Shown: in pieces, positions 49,974 to 59,115 of the stretch
How positions within the stretch are numbered: the first letter of the stretch is position 1
Layout of the letters: every line of letters begins with the position of its first letter
DNA from: Xanthomonas sontii
GTDB lineage: Bacteria > Pseudomonadota > Gammaproteobacteria > Xanthomonadales > Xanthomonadaceae
DNA length: 64,000 nt
Assembly: GCF_040529055.1 (NCBI RefSeq)
Contig: NZ_CP132342.1
Coordinates: 4,648,001 to 4,712,000 of the forward strand
Direction: 5' to 3'
Position numbers and translations under genes: made by a program
Notes under the pieces: model-generated
Database searches by the model: none
Told to the model about the DNA's origin: nothing
The model's input: the letters and a program-made list of their open reading frames with translations, nothing else

Positions 49974-51095
49974 TCAGGCGAAGAACGCCTGCTGCAGCGG
50001 CATCAATGCCGCGCCCAGGGTCACCGCGTCGCCGACGGTGCGGGCGATGCACAACTGCGGTAGCGGCGGCGCCAGGCCGTGCCGGTTGGGCGCGCGCGGG
50101 ATGCGGATACGCTCGATCAGGCGCTGCGCGATCGCGGCCGGCAGGCGCCCGCCGATCACGATCGCCTGCGGATCCAGCGCATAGGCCAGATACGCGCACA
50201 ACTGCGAGAACGGTGCCTCGGCCATGTCCAGCCAGGCGTCCACGCCCGGGGTATGCGCGTCGATCGCGCCGAGCATCTGCTCGACTCCGGCGTAGTCCTG
50301 GCCGGCGGCCCGCACCAGCGACAGCAGCGCGTCCAGATTCGGATAGGCCATGGCGCCGACGGTCCAGATGCCGCCGAACTCGCCGGCATTGCCGCGGTGG
50401 CCGCGGAACAGCCGGCCATCGGCGATGATGCCGCCGCCGAAGCCGTTGGTCAGGTGCAGGTAGACGAAGTCGCGGCAGTCGCGGCCGACCCCGTACAGAC
50501 TTTCGGCGACCGCCGCCGCCGCGCCATCGTTCTCGATGGTGACCGCGCAGCCCAGGGCTTCTTCCAGAATCGGCACCAGGTCCACCTGGGTCCAGTCCTC
50601 CAGCGCCGGCGGCCCGGCCATCTGCCGGCCCTGCCCGGTGAAGAACGCCGAAATCGCCATGCCCATGCCGACCACCCGCGCCGGGTCCACGCCGGTCTCG
50701 GCCAGCAACTCCGCACGGAATCGCTGCAATTGCGCCAGCACCGGCGCGCGGCGCATGTCGGCCAGGCCCACGCGGCGCTGGCCGCGCACGGTGCCGGCGA
50801 AATCCACCAGCGCCAGCGCCACCACGTCGCCCATCAGGCCGATGCCGAAGGCGTAGGCGTAATCCGGCGCCAGCCGCACATCGACGCTGGGGTTGCCGCG
50901 ACCCTCGGCGGCACGGGCGCTGAGCTGGACCATGCGGTCCTGCACGAAGCCCTGCAGCAGGCGCGCCACGGTGGGCTGCGACAGATCCAGGTCGCGGCTC
51001 AGCGCCGCCTGGGTCTGCACCCCGGTCTTGAACACACGGTCGAGCAATTGGCGGCCGCCGGCACTGACGCGCGGCGGGAAATCGGGATGCGGCAT
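49974..51095 (-). CDS. ROK-family transcriptional regulator
   Basis: A 373-residue repressor-like protein. An N-terminal helix-turn-helix (VQTQAALSRDLDLSQPTVARLLQGF) precedes a ROK sugar-kinase-like domain with ENDGAAAAVAESLYG, LTNGFGGGIIADG and RGNAGEFGG. The cysteine-rich zinc motif common in ROK proteins (C-x-C-G-x2-G-C) is absent. It is divergent from a TonB-dependent receptor gene, which it probably controls in response to a sugar-like ligand. Confidence 0.9.
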   Translation of the reverse strand: MPHPDFPPRVSAGGRQLLDRVFKTGVQTQAALSRDLDLSQPTVARLLQGFVQDRMVQLSARAAEGRGNPSVDVRLAPDYAYAFGIGLMGDVVALALVDFAGTVRGQRRVGLADMRRAPVLAQLQRFRAELLAETGVDPARVVGMGMAISAFFTGQGRQMAGPPALEDWTQVDLVPILEEALGCAVTIENDGAAAAVAESLYGVGRDCRDFVYLHLTNGFGGGIIADGRLFRGHRGNAGEFGGIWTVGAMAYPNLDALLSLVRAAGQDYAGVEQMLGAIDAHTPGVDAWLDMAEAPFSQLCAYLAYALDPQAIVIGGRLPAAIAQRLIERIRIPRAPNRHGLAPPLPQLCIARTVGDAVTLGAALMPLQQAFFA

Positions 51096-51208
51096 AGGCG
51101 GACGCAAAGCGTGATGGATGCACGAACCGCAACAACCTAGCACGTGGACATCTAAGTTTCATACATTGCAAATAGTATTAACCACACATTCTTTTATTGG
51201 GGATCTTC

Positions 51209-53707
51209 ATGCGTACCGTCCATCCGCACCCGAGCCTGCTGGCACTGGCGCTCGCGTCCATCCTCGGCAGCGCCGCGACCGTCCATGCCGAGGACGCGCC
51301 AGCGCCCCCGGCAGACGCCACCACCACGCTGGACCAGATCGTGGTCACCGGCACGCCGCAGGGCCAGTCGCAGAAGGACGCCCCCTTCGCGATCAGCGTG
51401 GTGTCCAAGGAACGCCTGGAGCGGAGCACCCCGAGCAGCAGCGTGGACATGCTGCGGGCGGTCCCCGGCTTCTCCGCCGAACCCTCCGGCGGCCAGGGCG
51501 GCGGCCAGAATCTCTACGTGCGCGGCCTGCCGGCCGGCGGCTGGTACTACGTGCAGTACCAGGAAGACGGCCTGACCCTGTTCGACGAGCCGCAGGAAAG
51601 CTTCTTCAACGTCGACACCCTGTTCGCGCTGGACATGATGACCGAGCGCCTGGAGGTGGTGCGCGGCGGCACCTCGCCGCTGTTCGCGACCAACGCGCCG
51701 GGCGGCACGGTCAACGCCATCACCCGCCACGGCACCGCCACCCCCGAAGGCGCGGTGCGCATGACCGTCGGCAGCGACGGCCTGCGCCGCGAGGACGCCT
51801 ACAGCGCCGGCCCGCTCAGCGAGAACGTGCTGTACAGCATCGGCGGCTACCACCGCAGCGACGACGGCCTGCGCCGCACCGGCTACACCGCCGACCAGGG
51901 CGGCCAGTTGCGCGGCAACCTGACCTTCCTGATCGGCGATGCGATCCTCGACGTCGTCGCCAAGTACCTCAACGACCGGACCGCCTTCTACAACCCGATC
52001 CCCCTGGCCGACCCACGCAACCCGTCGCAATCGCTGTCGGCGCTGCTCGATCCGCTGGACGGCACCCTGCTGTCCAACGACCTGCGCCACACCACCGCGC
52101 TGAGCTTCGACGGCAACGGCCCGCTGGCGCGCAACCTCGACCTGGCCGACGGCATCCACAGCAAGGTCAAGCAACTCGGCACGCACCTGGAATGGGATCT
52201 GGGCGACGGCCTGACCCTCAACAACCGCATGCGCTTCGTCGATGCGGAGGTGGACTACACCGCGCTGTTCTCCGGCGCCGCACCCTACGACGCCGGCGCC
52301 TACCTCAACACGCAACTCGGCCGTGCGCGCAGCGGCTTCGGTGCGCGGGTGGCGCGGGTCGGCTACGTCGCCAGCCGCAACGGCGCCGCCTACGATCCGG
52401 CCGCGGCCGACGGCCTGGTGCTGGAGAGCGGCCTGTGGAATGCGCGCACGCATCTGCGCACGCTGTCCGACGACCTGCGCCTGAGCAAGGCGTTCGACGA
52501 CACCGCGCTGGGCCAGCACACGCTCACCGCCGGCCTCAACGTGCAGCACTTCGAATACCGCCAGGACCGGTTGCAGAACACCGTGCTGACCACGCTGCAG
52601 AACAACGCGCAGCGCCTGGACGTACTGGCCTACGACGCCGCCGGCAACGTGGTCGGTTCGGTCACCCAGAACGGCTTCGTGCGCTACGGCAATGGCGTCA
52701 CCAGCGGCTTCGCCAACGGCACCTACCTGTCGCCGTACCTGTGGGATTCGGTGCGCTTCGGCCGCCTCGGCCTGGATGCCGGCGTGCGCTACACCCGCTA
52801 CAACGCCAACGGCGGCGTCTACGCCAACACCACGCGCAATCTCGGCGATCCGACCACGCTGGCCGACGACAACGTTGGCGGGCTCAGCGGCGCGTTCAGC
52901 CCGCGCACCGATCATCGCCATGCCATGCAGTGGACGCTCGGTGCCGAGTTCGCGCTCACCCCGCAGTGGCAGACCTTCGCCCGCTACACCCAGTCGCAGC
53001 GCCTGCCGCGGCTGCAGAACGTCTACCAGACCCAGAACGCGGACGTCACCGACATCGACCAGGCGGAGGCCGGCCTGCGCGGCAGCTTCGGCGACACCTT
53101 CTCGTTCTCCACGGTCGCCTTCTGGAGCCGCTTCAACGATCTGTCGATCAGCGCCATCGTGCTCGACGGCAGCGGCGCGGTGCAGAGCCTGGCGCTGGTC
53201 GGCAAGACCCGCACGCTTGGCCTGGAATCGGAGTTCACCTGGCGGCCGTCGCCGCTGTTCGGCATCACCGGTTCGGCCACGCTGCAGGATCCGCAGACGC
53301 GCGGCCTGAGCAACGCGACCACCGGCCTCAGCTACGGCAACCTGGACGGCAAGCAGATCTCGCGCATCCCGAAGTTCATGGCGTCGATCAGCCCGACCCT
53401 GTACTTCGACATCGACGGCCGGCCGCTGGAACTGTCGGCCACCGCCTATCGCATGGGCCAGCGCTACGTCGACTACACCAACGCCACCGCCCTGCCCGCC
53501 TACACCACCTACGACCTGGGCCTGTTCGCGCGGTTGAGCGCGCACCTGGAGCTGCAGCTGCACGCCGCCAACGTCGGCAACGCGCTCGGCCTGACCGAAG
53601 GCAATGCGCGCGTGGACACGCTGTCCGGCCAGGGCACCGCCGACGCGATCTATGCGCGGCCGATCTTCGGCCGCAACTACAACGCTTCGCTGACCTGGAG
53701 ATGGTGA
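51209..53707 (+). CDS. TonB-dependent outer membrane receptor
   Basis: An 832-residue receptor. The signal peptide is MRTVHPHPSLLALALASILGSAATVHA, with a TonB box-like segment near TTLDQIVVTGTPQG, a plug domain (SVDMLRAVPGFSAEPSGGQGGGQNLYVRGL, VVRGGTSPLFATNAPGGTVNAIT) and a 22-strand barrel ending in an aromatic residue (NASLTWRW). GGGGA lies upstream of ATG 51209. Followed with overlap-level spacing by a glycerophosphodiesterase gene, so the imported ligand may be a phosphodiester or its sugar alcohol. Ligand identity is inference. Confidence 0.93.
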   Translation: MRTVHPHPSLLALALASILGSAATVHAEDAPAPPADATTTLDQIVVTGTPQGQSQKDAPFAISVVSKERLERSTPSSSVDMLRAVPGFSAEPSGGQGGGQNLYVRGLPAGGWYYVQYQEDGLTLFDEPQESFFNVDTLFALDMMTERLEVVRGGTSPLFATNAPGGTVNAITRHGTATPEGAVRMTVGSDGLRREDAYSAGPLSENVLYSIGGYHRSDDGLRRTGYTADQGGQLRGNLTFLIGDAILDVVAKYLNDRTAFYNPIPLADPRNPSQSLSALLDPLDGTLLSNDLRHTTALSFDGNGPLARNLDLADGIHSKVKQLGTHLEWDLGDGLTLNNRMRFVDAEVDYTALFSGAAPYDAGAYLNTQLGRARSGFGARVARVGYVASRNGAAYDPAAADGLVLESGLWNARTHLRTLSDDLRLSKAFDDTALGQHTLTAGLNVQHFEYRQDRLQNTVLTTLQNNAQRLDVLAYDAAGNVVGSVTQNGFVRYGNGVTSGFANGTYLSPYLWDSVRFGRLGLDAGVRYTRYNANGGVYANTTRNLGDPTTLADDNVGGLSGAFSPRTDHRHAMQWTLGAEFALTPQWQTFARYTQSQRLPRLQNVYQTQNADVTDIDQAEAGLRGSFGDTFSFSTVAFWSRFNDLSISAIVLDGSGAVQSLALVGKTRTLGLESEFTWRPSPLFGITGSATLQDPQTRGLSNATTGLSYGNLDGKQISRIPKFMASISPTLYFDIDGRPLELSATAYRMGQRYVDYTNATALPAYTTYDLGLFARLSAHLELQLHAANVGNALGLTEGNARVDTLSGQGTADAIYARPIFGRNYNASLTWRW

Positions 53708-53709
53708 GC

Positions 53710-54627
53710 ATGCGCTTCCGGAGACTGCTGATGAGCGCCGTGCTGTCGATGCCGGTCCTGGCCATGGCGGCAACGCCGAGCCTGCCCGACCGGCTGCGCG
53801 ACCCGCACGGACCGGCGCTGGTGGTGTCGCACCGCGCCTGCTGGACGTTCGCCTCGGAGAACACGCTTGACGGCATCGCCGCGTGCATCGCGCGCGGCGT
53901 GGACATGGTCGAGATCGACGTGCGCACCACCCGCGACGGCGCGCTGGTGCTGATGCACGACGAGACGGTGGACCGCACCACCGATGGGCACGGCGCGGTG
54001 GCCGATCTGGACGCGGCGCAGATCGCCGCCTTGCGCGTGCGCAGCCGGGGTGGCGGCCGCGACAGCACGCTCACCGCGCGGCATCCGCCGACGCTGGCGC
54101 AGGCGTTGGCCATGGCGCGCGGCAAGGTGCTGGTGAACCTGGACATCAAGGCCGCGGCACTGGACCAGGTGATCGACGCGGTGGAGGCGGCCGGCGCGCA
54201 ACGCGACGTGCTGCTCAACGTGCCGCTGGACGTGCCCGCAGCGGTGCTGCAGCGCGCGCGCAAGGCCGACATCGCGGTGCAGGCGCTGTACCTGCAGCGT
54301 GAATCGACGCTGCCGCCCGAGCAGGCCCTGCGCCGCGCCGCCAGCTTGCAGCCGGCGGTGGTGCAGCTGATGTTCGACGACCCGGTGGTTCTGGACATCG
54401 CGCAGCGCGAACTGGCGCCGCACGCGCGGCTGTTCGTCAACACCATGACCAACGACATCGCCAGCGGCAAACCGATGCGGCTGTCGGCGCACTACACCGA
54501 CCAGCGCGCGCTGCGCGATCCGGCTGCGGTCTGGGGCGGGCTGCGCAAGCACGGCGTCAGCATGATCCAAACCGACGAGCCGTTGGCATTGCAACGCTAC
54601 CTGCACGGCACGGACACGCCCGGGTAG
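53710..54627 (+). CDS. Glycerophosphodiester phosphodiesterase, secreted (first of two)
   Basis: A 305-residue GDPD-family enzyme with a signal peptide (MRFRRLLMSAVLSMPVLAMA). Catalytic and metal residues are in place: VSHRACWTFASENTLDG (His-Arg and Glu-Asn), MVEIDVRTTRDGALVLMHDETVDRTTDG (Glu-x-Asp and His), LVNLDIK and IQTDEP. It releases glycerol-3-phosphate or a similar product from phosphodiesters. ATG 53710 with GGAG 9 nt upstream is inside the 3' edge of the receptor gene; a GTG at 53704 is an alternative. Confidence 0.9.
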   Translation: MRFRRLLMSAVLSMPVLAMAATPSLPDRLRDPHGPALVVSHRACWTFASENTLDGIAACIARGVDMVEIDVRTTRDGALVLMHDETVDRTTDGHGAVADLDAAQIAALRVRSRGGGRDSTLTARHPPTLAQALAMARGKVLVNLDIKAAALDQVIDAVEAAGAQRDVLLNVPLDVPAAVLQRARKADIAVQALYLQRESTLPPEQALRRAASLQPAVVQLMFDDPVVLDIAQRELAPHARLFVNTMTNDIASGKPMRLSAHYTDQRALRDPAAVWGGLRKHGVSMIQTDEPLALQRYLHGTDTPG

Positions 54628-54644
54628 CGGGCCTCGGTCCAAAT

Positions 54645-54686
54645 CCCGGCGACACCACGCGGTGGCCCACGCGCGGTGTCGCCGGG
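54645..54686. terminator. Hairpin between the two phosphodiesterase genes
   Basis: A 12-bp inverted repeat CCCGGCGACACC/GGTGTCGCCGGG with an 18-nt loop, 17 nt after the first phosphodiesterase stop. No T-run follows, so it may attenuate, process or stabilise the transcript rather than end it. Confidence 0.5.
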
Positions 54687-54836
54687 AGTCCAGTTTCAGA
54701 CGGGTGGCATGCAACGCCAGGACGATGCCCGTCGCTTCGAGCATTGCGCTGCAGACAACCGCGCCCATGGGCGCGGCGGTTGCCGCGCGCTGCGCTGCTT
54801 CACTTCATTCCATCAACCCCGAACGGAAGAGAGCAC

Positions 54837-55994
54837 ATGAAACTGCCCAAGAAACCCGCCAAGGTTCTCGCCCTGGCGCTGGCCTGCGCGTCGCTGGCCA
54901 CGCTGTCCGGCATGGCGTCGGCCGCCAGCAACTGGAACCCGCAACATATCCTCAACGTGATGAAGAATCCCTACCAGGGGAATCACGCCGACGTCGTGGT
55001 GATCTCGCATCGCGGGCTGGTCGGCAACGGCTGCGCGGAAAACTCCACCTGCTCGATCCTCAGCACTTACAACAACAACATCGAAGCGATCGAACTCGAT
55101 GTCAAGCAAGCCTCCGACGGCATCCTTTGGCTGTTCCACGACCAGAACGCCGGTCGCGTGGTGTATCACGAACCCGGCTTCTATATCTTCCAGCCGGCAA
55201 CCAATCCGAAGGGCTGGAATCCGGACATCAGCACCCTGACCAGTCATGATCTGGTCAACTCGTTCCTGCGCGACAAGAACTTCGCCAAGACCAACGACAA
55301 TCCGACCTCGCTGGCCAAGGCGCTGAACACCGTGGTGACCTACGCCAACCACATGGTGGTGGTGCTTGATCTGAAGAACCTGGATGCAGTCTCGCGCGCG
55401 GCCGACCAGGTCCATGCGTTTCGCATGGAGAACCAGGTGGTGCTGAAATTCAGCGCCTCGCTGCTGCCGAAGACGCCCAGCGAGATCACCCGCTTCACCA
55501 AGGGTGTGCCATTCGCGCCGACCATCTACGCCGGCGACATGGACAGGCTGGCCGATGGCGGCTACGTCGGCGAGTGCGGCTCGGGGCGCGGCGACACGCC
55601 GGCGTGCCGGGTCAACGCCTGGATCAACGAGGCGCGTCGCCAAAACGGCTTCGCCTGGCTGGAAATCGGCAACAAGCAGCCCCGCCGCGGCGACCCGACC
55701 GCCGAACTGCTGGCCGAGAACCAGGCGCAGAAACGCGCGATCGGCGCGTTCTCGCCGGTGCCCGAGTACCGCCTGAGCAGCCATGACGGCCAGCACTACG
55801 TGCGCAGCAACGGCACCTGCTGTGCCTCGCTCGACGATTACCTGACCCGTACCAAGTACTTCGGCAACGAGACCGCCGACGACCGTCCGGATTTCCGCGC
55901 GCAGGTCACCGCCGGCTTCACCAGCATCATCACCGACGATCCGCTCGGGGTGATTCGCGCCAACGTGCCGCGCAACACCGCGCGCTACAACTGA
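54837..55994 (+). CDS. Glycerophosphodiester phosphodiesterase-like protein, secreted (second, divergent)
   Basis: A 385-residue protein with signal peptide KLPKKPAKVLALALACASLATLSGMASA. It retains the GDPD/PLC-like catalytic pattern: VVISHRGLVGNGCAENSTCS (His-Arg, Glu-Asn), AIELDVKQASDGILWLFHDQN (Glu-x-Asp, His) and TSIITDDPLGVI. It differs strongly from the preceding enzyme, with longer inserts and cysteine pairs (NGCAENSTC, GECGSGRGDTPAC, NGTCCAS) suggesting disulfides. ATG 54837 has GGAAGAGAG upstream. Likely a different phosphodiester substrate. Confidence 0.84.
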   Translation: MKLPKKPAKVLALALACASLATLSGMASAASNWNPQHILNVMKNPYQGNHADVVVISHRGLVGNGCAENSTCSILSTYNNNIEAIELDVKQASDGILWLFHDQNAGRVVYHEPGFYIFQPATNPKGWNPDISTLTSHDLVNSFLRDKNFAKTNDNPTSLAKALNTVVTYANHMVVVLDLKNLDAVSRAADQVHAFRMENQVVLKFSASLLPKTPSEITRFTKGVPFAPTIYAGDMDRLADGGYVGECGSGRGDTPACRVNAWINEARRQNGFAWLEIGNKQPRRGDPTAELLAENQAQKRAIGAFSPVPEYRLSSHDGQHYVRSNGTCCASLDDYLTRTKYFGNETADDRPDFRAQVTAGFTSIITDDPLGVIRANVPRNTARYN

Positions 55995-56083
55995 CCACTG
56001 GATGGTCGCCCGGGGAGTGCGCTCCCCGGTCCTGCACGGCGCCCATGCGCCGTGCAGTCCGTCGCCCGCCTTCAGGAGTTCCC

Positions 56084-57574
56084 ATGCGTTCCGCCCCACG
56101 TCCCCGCCATCTGCTTCTCGCGCTGCTGGTCGCCGGCGCCTGCGTGCCGCTGCTGCAACGCGCGGCCACCACCCACGGCGCGCCAACCGCAGCGCCGGCT
56201 TCCCTCGCAACACACCCGCCTGCCGATCCGGCCAGTGCGCAGACGCCGCCGTCCACTGGCGCCGATTCGATGAACGGTAGCGCCGTGCCCGGGCCACCTG
56301 CGAGTGCGGTGCTGGCCGCGGCGCAGGCGCTGCCTGCCGACTTCCAGGCCGATGTGCTGCTGCGCCTCGCCGCCTCCGACGACCTGCAAACCGATGGCGA
56401 CCGTGCCGCTGCCGCGCAACGGCTGACCCAACAGGCTGTGGCACTGGCCGAGCGCGCGCAACGGCGCATGCCAGGCCTGGCCCGCGTCGGCAGCATCGAC
56501 GAAGAGCACGACGACGAACTGCGCTCACCACGCACCGCTGGTCTGGATCGGCTGACGCTGCAGACACGCGCCTCACAACACGCCACGCCAGCGCAGGTTC
56601 AGGCGTTGTTCGCCGCACTGCCGACGCCTCACGCCGGCAGTTGCGATGCGGACTATCTCGACGATCCCAGCCCGACCTATGCGTTGGCCAGCGCATTGCA
56701 GCCGGCGTCACCGGCAGCGCGCGCCAGCGCAATCGCCGCACGCGTGGACGCGGCGCAACACGAAACCGACTCCGCCCCGGCGCTGAAGATGGCGCTCGCC
56801 GCGGCGCCGCTGGACACTGCGGGACAGGCACAGCTCGGCGACAGCCTGGTGCGCATGTTCGAACGCATCCGCGGCGACGACGCCGGTTTCACCGCCACCG
56901 AACTCAGCGTGGCCGGCGACATGCCGCTGGTGCTGCAACAAGTGTCCGACAGCGCCCTGCGCGAGCGCCTGCACGCCGCCTACCGCGGCTACGTCGCCGC
57001 GCATCTTGCGCAGACGCGCTGCCCTTCCAGCGTGCTCGGCAACCACTGGCTGCTGGAACAGCGCTTCGTCGCCGAGCTGCCGGCCGAGCGCATCGTGCCG
57101 GCACCGCAGCTCCCCGCGCAGTCGATCGACGCCGATGCGATCTCGCTGATCCGCCAGGCCGGCTACAACATCCGCACGCAGTTGCTGGATCCGGCTTCCG
57201 GTGCAGGCGATGCGGCGACCGAAAAAGCATCGATCGAGTTCCTCGACCAACTCGACCACGGCGTGCTGCAGCAGACCGCCGCCAGCGACGATAGCGGCCG
57301 CGTGCAGCGCGCGCGCCTGCGCGAACTGCTGCGCTATCTCGAGTACGCGCCGGCGGGCGCGGCGCGCGACCGCGGCATGCACCTGCTCGCCACGCTGCTG
57401 AGCGGCCCGTATTACGCACGCGATCACGACACCTGGTTCGGCGATCTGCGCGTGCTCGCCGATCAGGCGCAGCGTTGGCCGGATCGCGATCAACGCCTGG
57501 CGCAACTGAGCGGACACGCCGATCCGGTGGTGAAGGTGTACGCCATGCTGATGCAGCGCAAGCAGTTTCCCTGA
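56084..57574 (+). CDS. Secreted or membrane-anchored protein of unknown function
   Basis: A 496-residue protein with an N-terminal hydrophobic segment (HLLLALLVAGACVPLL), a low-complexity Ala/Pro/Thr linker to about residue 70, and a long, mainly alpha-helical body rich in Ala, Leu, Gln and Arg with no motif recognised. Two cysteines lie far apart (SCDADYLDD, TRCPSSVLGN). AGGAG precedes ATG 56084. It follows the second phosphodiesterase by 89 nt on the same strand and is probably part of that locus. Confidence 0.75.
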   Translation: MRSAPRPRHLLLALLVAGACVPLLQRAATTHGAPTAAPASLATHPPADPASAQTPPSTGADSMNGSAVPGPPASAVLAAAQALPADFQADVLLRLAASDDLQTDGDRAAAAQRLTQQAVALAERAQRRMPGLARVGSIDEEHDDELRSPRTAGLDRLTLQTRASQHATPAQVQALFAALPTPHAGSCDADYLDDPSPTYALASALQPASPAARASAIAARVDAAQHETDSAPALKMALAAAPLDTAGQAQLGDSLVRMFERIRGDDAGFTATELSVAGDMPLVLQQVSDSALRERLHAAYRGYVAAHLAQTRCPSSVLGNHWLLEQRFVAELPAERIVPAPQLPAQSIDADAISLIRQAGYNIRTQLLDPASGAGDAATEKASIEFLDQLDHGVLQQTAASDDSGRVQRARLRELLRYLEYAPAGAARDRGMHLLATLLSGPYYARDHDTWFGDLRVLADQAQRWPDRDQRLAQLSGHADPVVKVYAMLMQRKQFP

Positions 57575-57873
57575 GCCTCATGCACCGCAGTGCGGCGTTG
57601 CACAATGCCGTCGCGCGGCCAGGCGCGACGGCATCTCGACACAGCGAGATGTGAACCCTGTCAACACTCGGGATTCAGTTGCGATTCGGGAACCGGCCCC
57701 TATCGTTCGCGCCTCTTCTCGATCCGCCCATCTTGGCGGATCCGCCGGACTTCAGATTGCCGGCACCCGGGCGGCCCGTGACAGGCCGCCTCCCCATGAC
57801 GCCAAGCCGCATCGCTTGCCGCGCCATCCCGGCGCAGCGCCACGACGACGGCCCATACGGAGCAAGGAGTACG
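57575..57873. other. Intergenic region with a small hairpin
   Basis: About 300 nt between the unknown secreted protein gene and the SleB-like gene. It contains two loose GGGATTC-type copies (57669-57690) and an 8-bp inverted repeat GATCCGCC/GGCGGATC with a 6-nt loop (57721-57742). No gene supported. Confidence 0.5.
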
Positions 57874-58335
57874 ATGAAACTGGCCTGGATTCTCTGGCTC
57901 TCGCAATTGTTGCCGCAACCCGCTGCCGATTCGCTTTGCCTCAGCACCACCGTGTACCTGGAAGCGCGCGACCAGACGCTGCGCGGACAACAAGCCGTCG
58001 CCGAAGTGGCGCTGCGTCGCCTGGACAGCGGCCTGTGGGGCGATTCGATGTGCCAGGTGGTCACCGCACGCAAGCAGTTCGCGCCAGGCCTGGTGAAGCC
58101 GGGCACCGAACTGAAGAACGACGACGCCTGGGCCGATGCGGTCAAGGTCGCCTTCGCCGCCGAGCGCAACTGGGCGCTGCCGCAGGGCCAGCGCAAGGAG
58201 ATCGTGCCGGGCGCCAGCCACTTCGCCGCGCATGCCATCGCCAGCCCGAGTTGGCGCAATGCCTATCAAGTCGCGACCATCGGCGACCACACGTTCTATC
58301 GCGTGCAGAAGCTGCGCCCGCGCAACGCGTCCTGA
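57874..58335 (+). CDS. SleB-like cell wall hydrolase (Hydrolase_2 family)
   Basis: A 153-residue protein. A short N-terminal signal (MKLAWILWLSQLLPQPAADS) precedes a domain with the SleB/CwlJ pattern: LCLSTTVYLEARDQTLRGQQAVAEVALRRL, containing the catalytic Glu in YLEAR, then MCQVVTARKQFAP and SHFAAH. Family members are peptidoglycan amidases or transglycosylases. AAGGAG lies upstream of the ATG. Stands at the end of the ROK/TonB locus, but a functional link is uncertain. Confidence 0.82.
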   Translation: MKLAWILWLSQLLPQPAADSLCLSTTVYLEARDQTLRGQQAVAEVALRRLDSGLWGDSMCQVVTARKQFAPGLVKPGTELKNDDAWADAVKVAFAAERNWALPQGQRKEIVPGASHFAAHAIASPSWRNAYQVATIGDHTFYRVQKLRPRNAS

Positions 58336-58457
58336 TCGTTCGCCACACAGGCATGTCCTGACGCAGGCGCGCGCGCCACGCATGGCGCGCCTTCATCGCC
58401 AAGCGCCCCGCGCAGCAGGTACGCTCTGCCGTCCTGACCGATGCGGAGCCGCCTGCC

Positions 58458-59066
58458 ATGAAACTCTATTCCAAGCCCGGCGCCTGTTCGCTGGCCGATC
58501 ACATCGCGCTGCGCTGGGCCGGATTGCCGTTCGAACTGAAGCTGCTGGATGCCGCGGCGATGAAGGCGCCGGCGTACCTGGCGATCAATCCGGCCGGCGC
58601 GGTGCCTGCGCTGCAGATGGACGACTGGGTGCTGACCCAGAACTCGGCGATCCTCAACTACATCGCAGATCTCGCGCCCGACGCGCACCTGGCCGGCGAC
58701 GGCAGCCCGCGCAGCCGTGCCGAAGTGCAGCGCTGGCTGGCCTTCCTCAACGCCGATCTGCACCCGGCGTTTCATCCGCTGTTCGGCAGCACCCGCTATC
58801 TCGACGACGCCGCGGTGATCGCCCGCACCCAGGAGCACGCACGCGAACGCGTGCGCACGCTATACGCGCGCGTGGAGGCCGCGCTGGAACAGCAGACCTG
58901 GCTGGGCGGCGCGCGCCGTTCCATCGCCGATGCCTACCTGTTCGTCACCCTGCGCTGGGCGCGCGCGCAGCAGATCGCTCTCGGCCCCAATCTGCAACTG
59001 CATTTCGAACGCATGTCCGCCGATCCGCAGGTGCAGGCGGCGCTGCAGGCCGAAGGCCTGAGCTAA
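58458..59066 (+). CDS. Glutathione S-transferase
   Basis: A 202-residue cytosolic GST. The thioredoxin-like domain begins MKLYSKPGACSLADHIALRWAGLPFE, with the Cys/Ser active-site region of beta-class GSTs, followed by NPAGAVPALQMDD with the cis-Pro and LTQNSAILNYIAD. The helical C-terminal domain has SIADAYLFV. Detoxification or thiol transfer is the likely role. Convergent with prpE. Confidence 0.92.
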   Translation: MKLYSKPGACSLADHIALRWAGLPFELKLLDAAAMKAPAYLAINPAGAVPALQMDDWVLTQNSAILNYIADLAPDAHLAGDGSPRSRAEVQRWLAFLNADLHPAFHPLFGSTRYLDDAAVIARTQEHARERVRTLYARVEAALEQQTWLGGARRSIADAYLFVTLRWARAQQIALGPNLQLHFERMSADPQVQAALQAEGLS

Positions 59067-59115
59067 GCGATGATGCGAACGCCGGCGCGGCTGCGCCGGC
59101 GTCGCCGGTCGCACG

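Noticed and set aside
54813..56831. Long minus-strand frame of 672 codons opposite the second phosphodiesterase
   Set aside because: It is antisense to a well-supported gene and has the Arg/Ala/Gly composition of high-GC shadow frames.
57721..57742. 8-bp inverted repeat as a terminator for the unknown secreted protein gene
   Set aside because: No T-run follows and it lies about 150 nt after the stop; kept only as a note in the intergenic entry.
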